From an uncultured Lentisphaeria bacterium (lineage in GTDB: Bacteria > Verrucomicrobiota > Lentisphaeria > Victivallales > Victivallaceae), in assembly GCA_903821255.1 (NCBI GenBank), contig CAIJKT010000389.1:1-9871 (forward strand): DNA of 9,871 nt, given 5' to 3'. The first letter of the stretch is position 1; every line of letters starts with the position of its first letter. The translations under genes were made by a program, and so were the position numbers. The notes beneath the pieces are model-generated. The model was not told the origin of the DNA and made no database searches. It saw only the letters and a program-made list of their open reading frames with translations. This document shows positions 1 to 5,648 of this stretch, piece after piece.

Positions 1-533
1 GGAGTAATGACACTGCATATCTTATCTATCGCTTTCAACATCCAGTCCGCATTCTCCAGATTCATCCGGTGCATCAGTTCAGGATTGTCATAGAATGCGT
101 AAAGATGATTTTCGATGCCGAAAAATACTCTGGGCAGCCAGAAGAAGCCGTTGAACGTGAACCATGTCGCAATCTCGCCTTTTCTGTGCGAAGCGGCGAC
201 TTTTTCAAGCGCGTCAGTATTTATTTCTTCGAGCTGGAAAAAATACTGGTGCAGACGTTCATAGTCATCTGCATTGCTGACAAGCCCTGCTCCGTGCGTA
301 TCAGGGCGCGGACAGTTTCCATATATGCCTCCATAGCGGAACTGATGATAAACATCCTGCCCGAAATATCTGCATATATCGCACTGATCTTTTAACTCAG
401 ATGGGAGTCCTTCGCACCGCCAGCGCTCTATTGTCTTATCCCACCACGATGCCCATTCGACTACGGGCAGGCGGTCAAAATCTCTAAACTCCATTACGGC
501 GTGAAAACGCTCTCTTGTCGTCATCTCTGTCAT
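1..533 (-). CDS. URO-D-fold family protein, second paralogue (3' end beyond the left edge)
   Basis: The frame is open from an ATG at 531-533 to the left edge: 177 codons with no stop, so only the N-terminal half is present. The product starts MTEMTTRERFHAVMEF, followed by DRLPVVEWASWWDKTIERW at residues 20-38. This is the usual opening of a group of non-HemE URO-D superfamily proteins (PF01208) common in Lentisphaerota and Planctomycetota; I recognise it from memory, not from a search. The HemE signature RQAGRY is absent, so a haem-pathway decarboxylase is unlikely. Relatives include corrinoid methyltransferases (MtaA/MtbA/CmuA type), but the zinc-ligand region would lie in the missing half. 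An AAGGAA ribosome-binding site (about 541-547) sits roughly 8 bases before this ATG and favours it over Met4. The gene begins 25 bp after the other URO-D gene, so the two are probably co-transcribed. The protein is rich in Trp and Phe (WASWW, TWFTFNGFFW), and no signal peptide is seen, so it should be cytoplasmic. Confidence 0.85.
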   Translation of the reverse strand, partial: MTEMTTRERFHAVMEFRDFDRLPVVEWASWWDKTIERWRCEGLPSELKDQCDICRYFGQDVYHQFRYGGIYGNCPRPDTHGAGLVSNADDYERLHQYFFQLEEINTDALEKVAASHRKGEIATWFTFNGFFWLPRVFFGIENHLYAFYDNPELMHRMNLENADWMLKAIDKICSVIT

Positions 534-540
534 TGTATCT

Positions 541-547
541 GTTCCTT
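541..547 (-). promoter_or_regulatory. Ribosome-binding site of the second URO-D gene
   Basis: Read on the minus strand this gives an AAAGGAAC-like purine run about 8 bases before the ATG at 533. It lies in the 25-bp gap after the upstream gene's TAG stop and fixes Met1 rather than Met4 as the start. Confidence 0.6.
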
Positions 548-558
548 TAATTGCTCTT

Positions 559-1626
559 CTAATATTTACCGTACTTATGAGCGGTCTCATACATTGCCAC
601 CACATTTTCAGTAGGGGAATTATCCTGCAAGGAATGGGTCGGGGCGAAGCAGTAGCCGCCGCCCGGCATCATAATTCCCAGGGTTTTCCGGCAGTAATCT
701 ACTGTCTCGTCTACCGTGCCATATGCGACCGGACCGGCAGTTGAAATACAACCATGAAAAGCGAGACGGTCTCCGAAAGTTTTCTTGAGATATTCCGGCG
801 ACATATCCTTCGCTTCCGGCTGCAGCGTATCCGCGGCAGTTAATCCCATTTCTATGTAGTCGTCATAAGCCCACGAGCTTGAATCACAGGTGTGAATCAT
901 CACCGGCAGGCCATATTGTTTAGCAAGATCAAAGAACGGTTTATGGCGGGGCTTTATATGTTTCTGAAACATCTCCATACCGATTATCGGGCCTTTCTGA
1001 GTTCCAAGATCCTCCCCGATCCACATAAAATCAACGCCGCCTTCCGCAGCCTCAATACTCCGTCGCGTCACTTCGAGTTGAATAGCAAGCATTCGATCAA
1101 TCAGCCTGAGCCCAGCCGGTTCATCAAGCGCCAAATCCACAAAAACCTGTTCCATCCCTCGAAGAAAACCTGCCGTATTCATAATACAGGCAAGTCCGGC
1201 GTTTCCTACACAGACTGCGTAATTTCTGAATTCGCGACAGTTTTTTGCAATCGCAGAATAGTCGTAGTCGTCCGGCGACGGCATCGGCCATTTATCGGCA
1301 GTGTCAAAATCCGCATCGATCAGCGGAAATTCGCAGTAGTCCCAGTAGCCGCCGCTTTCGTGTTCGACGTATTTTTTCACCCACCCCCATTGAGGCTCAA
1401 CCTGACGATCCTGCTTTGCGGCATGAAGTATCTTGCCGGTATAAGGCGCGCCAACGCCCGCGAAGTCTACCCCGAGTTTCTGTCTCAATCCCTCGTAGTC
1501 ATCCGGTTTCAGGTCGAAATGCGCCTTCAGCCTTCCATCAATTCCAGGATTGCTGTGATAGTTAATCGGTACTCTGTCGGCTTCGCGACGTTCAAACGTC
1601 CTTAAAACGCGTTCTTTCGAATTCAT
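559..1626 (-). CDS. URO-D-fold family protein (possible corrinoid-type methyltransferase relative, not HemE)
   Basis: This complete 355-residue protein matches the usual URO-D superfamily length (PF01208, TIM-barrel fold). It opens MNSKERVLRTFERREADRVP, the common start of non-HemE members. The HemE RQAGRY motif is missing, which argues against haem synthesis. Later blocks fit the family: DFMWIGEDLGTQKGP (199-213), PVMIHTCDSS (241-250), AFHGCIS (289-295) and GGGYCFAPTHSLQDNSPTEN (322-341). H245, C247 and C326 resemble the His-X-Cys...Cys zinc set of MtaA/MtbA methyltransferases, which transfer methyl groups to or from corrinoids; this comparison is inference. No signal peptide is seen, so it should be cytoplasmic. 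It follows the secreted glycosidase-like gene by 27 bp and precedes the second URO-D gene by 25 bp, so it is likely part of one transcript. The ribosome-binding site is weak: AAGAGA about 13 bases upstream. The substrate is unknown; demethylation of a methylated sugar or aromatic group is one possibility. Confidence 0.9.
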   Translation of the reverse strand: MNSKERVLRTFERREADRVPINYHSNPGIDGRLKAHFDLKPDDYEGLRQKLGVDFAGVGAPYTGKILHAAKQDRQVEPQWGWVKKYVEHESGGYWDYCEFPLIDADFDTADKWPMPSPDDYDYSAIAKNCREFRNYAVCVGNAGLACIMNTAGFLRGMEQVFVDLALDEPAGLRLIDRMLAIQLEVTRRSIEAAEGGVDFMWIGEDLGTQKGPIIGMEMFQKHIKPRHKPFFDLAKQYGLPVMIHTCDSSSWAYDDYIEMGLTAADTLQPEAKDMSPEYLKKTFGDRLAFHGCISTAGPVAYGTVDETVDYCRKTLGIMMPGGGYCFAPTHSLQDNSPTENVVAMYETAHKYGKY

Positions 1627-1653
1627 ATTCTATTAATGTCTCTTGTATAAGTG

Positions 1654-4407
1654 TTAAGGAGTGTTTTTAACCACTTCAAACAAACTGATGTTGCCGGAAG
1701 CAATGGTTTTTACAGGAATAACAAACTCTCCACCGGTTACGGGAATAATTTTACCGGTCTGATAATCAATAATGCTGACATTCTCTGATGAATTCGCCAG
1801 TTTGGCAATATTGATTTTTAGACTGCCCTCATCACCCATATTCGCATTGCTATAGGTAACCAGGGTAATTAAAGCTATGCGGTTTCCCTGCAGCAACTGA
1901 TGCACTCGCGGAACCGTAGTGATCTTAGCCGGCGTTTTGACTTGAACTCCGGCATCATTTAATGACTCAACCATGGGCAAATCTCCGGTGCGCTCAAAGC
2001 CGGCACACTGATCCTGCCTCACTCCGTCAAGATAATAATTTTCGGCTCTCGCCACTAAAGTATTTATCCGGCTGAGCCCTCGCACGGTCTCCGCATCCGC
2101 ATAGAAACTGCCATCCGGGTAATACAAAGCGAAACCGGGCAGAACTATATTGTTTTTACGGTCATTGAGTGATAATAAATCAAAAATACGATGTTTATTA
2201 AGTGTTTCATCAGCCAGGAAGTAGGGAACTGCGCCTATTAATAATGGAATTATTTCACAACTATTATTTGCCTTCCCGTAGAGTTTGGCGTCGAATCCAT
2301 TTTTGACGGGGCCTGAAGTATAATCATCAGCAAATAATTTAGGAGAATACCATTGAGGCATGGTTGCGTCAATATCTTTATTAACCCAGGTCATCTGTTC
2401 AGCAGCAGGCAATGCTCCGGAACCGACTGGTCCAAAATCATTATGCGTGTTTACCACATAAATATCAGGGTTGACAGCCTTGATGGCCGCCGACCATATC
2501 GCGCAAATTTTACTGTACAGCGATAAATTATACTTAGTCCATTGAAGATTATATTTTTCTGTGATAAGTTTTGGCGTTAAACCTTGGCGGGGAATATTGT
2601 ATTTTGCCGCAAAATCATCCAGGGTAACGGAATCAAAACTGACAAACAAACCTTCCAGTCCATCATTGATTACCCCGTTGCAGGAAATGCCGGTCTGCGC
2701 CCCCCGCTTGACCGTATTCACCCAGCCGGCGATGCAGCTGTTAACCCAATCTTTACCGCCATTGGCCATGTAAAGCGCGGAATATTCATTCGGATGTTCC
2801 ACGCCATTGGCGTCAACTTTGTATTTCCCTGCGACCTTGTCTTTTTCGCCCGTTACGGTATAATGAACACCGGCATTGACCCTGTCCATGGTGGAAAAGT
2901 TTGGCCAAATATTTTTTATTTCATACTCCCGGCAGGCTTTCTGAATAATTTTCTCCTGATTGGTTAATTCTCCATTTTTATTCACGGAATACAAGCCGTA
3001 ATCGCTCCAGACATTAAATCCAGCCATTGCAAAAAGCTTCGGTATACTCGCCAGGCCTGCTTCCGGATCAACCTTCCAGTTGGTGACGCCATAACAGATG
3101 CTTTTGATTCTCCCGGGTCTGGCATACTCCTGCGGGATTTCAACCGGCTGCAATTGCCACATTGTCTCGGCAATTATCTTATCGCCGGATTTAATAACTA
3201 CCTGTATGGGAAATTCCTCCGCTTTTTCTGAAGAAACCCAAAAGCCGGGGTAGACAGATTCGTAAATGCCGTTATAAAGTTTCGGCATCGGCAATGAATA
3301 ACAAATTGCCCTGACGCCGTTCAGCCGAGTTTCACTGGTGGTTAATTCCATTTTTTTAATTTGATCCGGACGAAAACTATTCAGCACCGGCAGGTTGAAA
3401 CCTTCCACTTTTACGTCCCGGGGGATAATGAAATTCAGCGTTGGCGCAATATCCATTTTGGGCAGTTGCGGACTGCTTAATGCATAATTTATCCACTGCT
3501 TAATTCCCGGGAAGTAGGACTGGATATTTTGGGAGCGCGCCGGGCTTGACGGATATAAATCACAAAAAATCTGTCCGGTCGCGTCATTCCCGGATGCTAA
3601 ATCTAAACTTATATCATCCAAAGCAATACCAGAGGCCTTGGACTTAAATATTAATTCCTTTTTCCCCGGTTCCGGCAAATCGAAATCGACAAAATACTGC
3701 CGCCACGCCTGACTGACAAGAACTACATTTTTCTCCTGATTGCCCAGCTTGATATTAAGTTGAGAATGATAAGTGGCGCCGTTGGGACGGGCATAAAAAC
3801 TCACCCGGTAGCGTCCGGCCCGGGGTATTTCAATTTCCTGCGCCAAATTGGTAATGCGGCTGCTGGAATATATCTCAATGGCATTTTTACCAGAATTAAC
3901 TCCGCCCGCCGGGCCGTGTCCGCCGCCAGCCGGACTCAAACGGTAGCAGTAGGTATTCGTTCCCCCGTTTGCATCCCGGACTATCCATTTATTCAAATAG
4001 CCGGCTGTTATTTTATTGCTTATAGTGTATTTTCTGCCATTTGTTCTCGGATCTGAATTGTCACTGGTGGAAAAATATATATTCGTTGCTGTCCAGTGAC
4101 TGTATTTTCCCTTGCCTGTTTCCCGAATAGCCTGGTGCAGGGAATGCGGCGGCCCCAGCGGTTTGCCGTCTTCAAACAGAATGCACTCAGACTTTCCGCC
4201 GTTATCTCCCGCTTGCCCCGACGTAAGAACTGCCATATAACAGAATCCTTTTTCCGCTCTCATTGCTTCCGGCTTTATTTCCTCCGAAATAACCTTTTCC
4301 TGCGGGACTGATGAATCTTCGAATCCGGGATTTTGAACTAAATTATCCGCCGATAAACTCACGCTAATGCCCATTGCCATAACAATAATCAAATTTTTTA
4401 ATTTCAT
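1654..4407 (-). CDS. Secreted CBM4_9-like and TIM-barrel glycosidase-like protein
   Basis: The chosen start gives 917 residues beginning MKLKNLIIVMAMGISVSLSA, a clear signal peptide with cleavage near SLSA/DN. An in-frame ATG 30 bases upstream (4437) lacks a ribosome-binding site and would put ten residues ahead of the signal. Numbering below counts from that upstream Met. NLVQNPGFE (32-40) and the later strands GRYRVSFYARPNG (208-220), WRQYFVDFDLPEPGKKE (245-261) and GIALDDISL (270-278) mark a CBM4_9-like carbohydrate-binding module. Residues about 62-137 interrupt it with an unrelated motif (separate entry). A beta-rich linker follows (about 285-445), then a probable TIM barrel (about 446-800) similar in style to GH42/GH10-like hydrolases: FNVWSDYGLY, GVINDGLEGLF (E595 a possible acid/base), NPDIYVVNTHND, MPQWYSP. 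A short beta domain ends the protein. I cannot assign a GH family or a substrate. It lies 27 bp before the URO-D pair and was probably transcribed with it. Confidence 0.85.
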   Translation of the reverse strand: MKLKNLIIVMAMGISVSLSADNLVQNPGFEDSSVPQEKVISEEIKPEAMRAEKGFCYMAVLTSGQAGDNGGKSECILFEDGKPLGPPHSLHQAIRETGKGKYSHWTATNIYFSTSDNSDPRTNGRKYTISNKITAGYLNKWIVRDANGGTNTYCYRLSPAGGGHGPAGGVNSGKNAIEIYSSSRITNLAQEIEIPRAGRYRVSFYARPNGATYHSQLNIKLGNQEKNVVLVSQAWRQYFVDFDLPEPGKKELIFKSKASGIALDDISLDLASGNDATGQIFCDLYPSSPARSQNIQSYFPGIKQWINYALSSPQLPKMDIAPTLNFIIPRDVKVEGFNLPVLNSFRPDQIKKMELTTSETRLNGVRAICYSLPMPKLYNGIYESVYPGFWVSSEKAEEFPIQVVIKSGDKIIAETMWQLQPVEIPQEYARPGRIKSICYGVTNWKVDPEAGLASIPKLFAMAGFNVWSDYGLYSVNKNGELTNQEKIIQKACREYEIKNIWPNFSTMDRVNAGVHYTVTGEKDKVAGKYKVDANGVEHPNEYSALYMANGGKDWVNSCIAGWVNTVKRGAQTGISCNGVINDGLEGLFVSFDSVTLDDFAAKYNIPRQGLTPKLITEKYNLQWTKYNLSLYSKICAIWSAAIKAVNPDIYVVNTHNDFGPVGSGALPAAEQMTWVNKDIDATMPQWYSPKLFADDYTSGPVKNGFDAKLYGKANNSCEIIPLLIGAVPYFLADETLNKHRIFDLLSLNDRKNNIVLPGFALYYPDGSFYADAETVRGLSRINTLVARAENYYLDGVRQDQCAGFERTGDLPMVESLNDAGVQVKTPAKITTVPRVHQLLQGNRIALITLVTYSNANMGDEGSLKINIAKLANSSENVSIIDYQTGKIIPVTGGEFVIPVKTIASGNISLFEVVKNTP
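4027..4254 (-). other. Motif nested inside the CBM (ILFEDGKPLGPPHS ... SDPRTNGRKY)
   Basis: These codons encode residues about 62-137 (numbered from the upstream Met). They contain ILFEDGKPLGPPHSLHQAIR, then GKGKYSHW, IYFSTSDNSDP and RTNGRKYTI. The block sits between the first strand of the carbohydrate-binding module (NPGFE) and the remaining strands. From memory, the same pattern (EDG-PLGP-HS-H--IR...G-G-SHW...LYFS-SD-SDPR-NGR-Y) occurs at the ends of unrelated proteins such as SAM-dependent methyltransferases and sulfotransferases of polysaccharide clusters. Its function is not known to me. The boundaries are approximate. Confidence 0.55.
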
Positions 4408-4536
4408 TTTTCTCTCTTTTAATGTTATATTTCTCATTCAATCAACGATGGTAATTCCCCGTCGCTTGCGGCGAATCCGCCCGTAATATCCCGTATGCTT
4501 GCGCATTGAGGATAATGTGAACAAAAGCATTTTTTT
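4408..4536 (-). other. Spacer with GC-rich inverted repeats between pseudopilin A and the CBM/TIM-barrel gene
   Basis: This 129-bp spacer contains small inverted repeats: CGTCG-CTTG-CGGCG (4460-4473, one G-T pair), overlapping GGCG-AATC-CGCC (4470-4481), and ATGC-TTGC-GCAT (about 4495-4506). The 7-mer GCTTGCG occurs at 4464-4470 and 4497-4503. None is followed by a T-run on the minus strand, so they do not look like intrinsic terminators. They could fold in the leader of the glycosidase-like transcript or bind a regulator. I see no clear promoter boxes. Confidence 0.3.
4411..4420 (-). promoter_or_regulatory. Ribosome-binding site deciding the start of the CBM/TIM-barrel gene
   Basis: On the minus strand this reads AAAAGAGAGA, three to four bases before the ATG at 4405-4407. 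No comparable purine run precedes the upstream in-frame ATG at 4437, and the downstream ATG also gives a signal peptide that starts cleanly at Met. Both points favour 4407. Confidence 0.55.
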
Positions 4537-5337
4537 CTATTCGGAACGCCAGAAATCAGTTAGTCCGCCTGATGGCGGAGCTACGTCAGGACGCAACGCT
4601 GGAACATCTGTCAATTTTCGTATTTCAGCGTGTCCATCGGCAAACGCATAACCAGACTGCCGGTTATGCCGAAAGGCGGCTTGACTGGCAGCTTGAACAA
4701 TCAGATAATTTCCCCAAACACCCCCGGTATAAAATGATCGCCACAAATCAGCGCCGCTATCACCCAGCAACATACGCTGTGCAGGTCGCTTTACTCTCGC
4801 CAGGGTTATGAAATAATTTTTGGGCGCAACAGGCGTACTTGAATCAAACCAGCCGTTCATGCCATAACCATAGTTGGGATATACGGTAGCCGCAGGCTTA
4901 TATGACGGGGTCATGAGTCCATCATAACCTCCAGCCGGACACCGTGCCGTTCCCCACGCCATAACGCCATGAACTGCATCTCCTCCCTCAAATCCATAAC
5001 AACTGTAATTTTTTGGAAGGCCAATATAGTAGCCTACGCCGCCACCAGTAAATGCATTGAACATATAATTACTTGATCCGCTTCCCTTGGGAAGTTGACT
5101 CTTATAATCATCGGTATATCCGATTACACCAAACGCCAGTTGCTTGAGATTGCTAAGACATTTTGACTGATAGGCCATTTTCCGGGCTTTTTCCAATGCC
5201 GGCAGCAGCATTGAGGCCAGAATTGCGATGATCGCGATCACGATGAGGAGTTCCACGAGCGTGAAATTCAACGACTTACGACTTTTTTTGTCGCTCATTT
5301 GTTCATTCTCCCTTTTAATTGGCATTTGAGTTTTCAT
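4537..5337 (-). CDS. Pseudopilin A: prepilin-like protein with an H-X9-DG C-terminus
   Basis: The 266-residue product has a type IV prepilin N-terminus, [20 protein letters not shown] (24-43), with the usual Glu at position +5 of the mature protein (E29), then LLPALEKAR. The residue before the expected cleavage site is Asn, not the usual Gly. CLSNLKQLAFGVIGYTDDYKSQLP (from C60) and RCPAGGYDG (132-140) are typical of the processing-associated pseudopilin group abundant in Lentisphaerota and Planctomycetota. H224 and D234-G235 are nine residues apart, matching the H-X9-DG signature, within FRHNRQSGYAFADGHAE. The role is unknown; such proteins are thought to be exported and anchored through the hydrophobic helix. 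Two starts are possible: the ATG at 5337, whose MKTQ matches pseudopilin B, or Met14 at 5298, which has a stronger AAAGGGAG site. Both lie in copies of a 16-bp repeat. No pilin assembly genes are nearby. The gene sits between two secreted hydrolase-like genes. Confidence 0.85.
   Translation of the reverse strand: MKTQMPIKRENEQMSDKKSRKSLNFTLVELLIVIAIIAILASMLLPALEKARKMAYQSKCLSNLKQLAFGVIGYTDDYKSQLPKGSGSSNYMFNAFTGGGVGYYIGLPKNYSCYGFEGGDAVHGVMAWGTARCPAGGYDGLMTPSYKPAATVYPNYGYGMNGWFDSSTPVAPKNYFITLARVKRPAQRMLLGDSGADLWRSFYTGGVWGNYLIVQAASQAAFRHNRQSGYAFADGHAEIRKLTDVPALRPDVAPPSGGLTDFWRSE
5201..5262 (-). repeat. 62-bp block identical between the two pseudopilin genes, copy A
   Basis: All 62 bases match 9266-9327 in pseudopilin B. 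The block encodes [20 protein letters not shown] plus the first bases of the next Pro codon, with no synonymous difference. The rest of the two genes is clearly diverged. It contains the 12-bp palindrome TGATCGCGATCA (5229-5240). Confidence 0.9.
5295..5310 (-). repeat. 16-bp direct repeat, copy 1, at the internal start of pseudopilin A
   Basis: On the minus strand this reads GAGAATGAACAAATGA, and a perfect second copy lies 39 bases upstream (5334-5349). Each copy ends in a possible start ATG for the same gene. The 39-base offset equals 13 codons, so both starts are in frame. This copy is preceded by AAAAGG, giving the stronger ribosome-binding site. Confidence 0.8.
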
Positions 5338-5349
5338 TTGTTCATTCTC
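5334..5349 (-). repeat. 16-bp direct repeat, copy 2, at the first start of pseudopilin A
   Basis: This is identical to 5295-5310 over 16 bases, with a mismatch on each side. The ATG at 5335-5337 is followed by AAAACTCAAA, the same bases that follow the start of pseudopilin B, which suggests this is the ancestral start. The preceding sequence AAGAAGAG is a weaker ribosome-binding site. Confidence 0.8.
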
Positions 5350-5648
5350 TTCTTGTTGTTTAATTGCTTTTCTACTATTTTCTACTATTTCAGCAAGTCA
5401 TCCGCATACTCTGAGCAATCGCGAAGGCAAAGACTGCTGTCTCTGACTGCGGTTGGGGATCAAACTGCCGATGCCGATGACTTTTTGAAAAAGCCTCTTT
5501 AGTCATGAACAGGATAAATTCGACCGCATTTTTAAGTTTATAAATTTTGGTTTTTCACTTTTTGTTTGACTCCACGATTTTTTTGCTATGCCTTTTCTTT
5601 CATCTCCGATTTTGCGCAATGGCTTGCAGTATTGTCTGGAAAGTTCAA
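5338..5648 (-). other. 311-bp non-coding spacer upstream of pseudopilin A
   Basis: No gene is supported here. Seen on the plus strand: a tandem 10-bp repeat TTTTCTACTA x2 (about 5367-5387), 30-50 bases before the pseudopilin A start; a direct repeat GACTGC at 5432-5437 and 5445-5450; two TGCCGA units at about 5466-5478; and a 13-base odd palindrome CTTTTTGAAAAAG (5481-5493). The part from about 5515 to 5600 is AT-rich. The minus-strand TTGCTG followed 16 bases later by TAGAAA is a possible but weak promoter. No intrinsic terminator for the upstream gene was recognised. This spacer is the likeliest site of a promoter and operator for the downstream genes. Confidence 0.5.
5367..5387. repeat. 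Tandem 10-bp repeat TTTTCTACTA, two copies
   Basis: Two adjacent perfect copies are followed by a partial third (TTT). On the minus strand the unit reads TAGTAGAAAA. The repeat lies just upstream of the pseudopilin A ribosome-binding site, where an operator or the end of a promoter would be expected. It is too short to be a CRISPR array. Confidence 0.6.

Noticed and set aside
69..395. Plus-strand open frame of 108 codons near the left edge
   Set aside because: The minus strand here carries an uninterrupted URO-D-family frame with a ribosome-binding site, so the plus frame is a shadow.
892..1605. Plus-strand open frame of 237 codons opposite the complete URO-D gene
   Set aside because: It lies wholly antisense to a protein with clear family motifs, and its translation is rich in Arg and His with no recognisable domain. 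It is a shadow frame.
559..1626. HemE (uroporphyrinogen III decarboxylase of haem synthesis)
   Set aside because: The HemE N-terminal RQAGRY signature is missing in both URO-D-fold proteins, and no other haem gene is nearby.
5229..5240. Palindrome TGATCGCGATCA as an operator (also at 9294-9305)
   Set aside because: It falls inside the pseudopilin coding sequence and comes from the ATC-GCG-ATC codons of the Ile/Ala helix, so coding explains it.
4537..5337. Type II secretion major pseudopilin GspG
   Set aside because: The N-terminal helix fits any prepilin, but the C-terminal half has the H-X9-DG block and not the GspG core, and no secretion-system genes surround it.
5367..5390. CRISPR-like array
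   Set aside because: The unit is only 10 bp, repeated twice with no spacers, and there are no cas genes.
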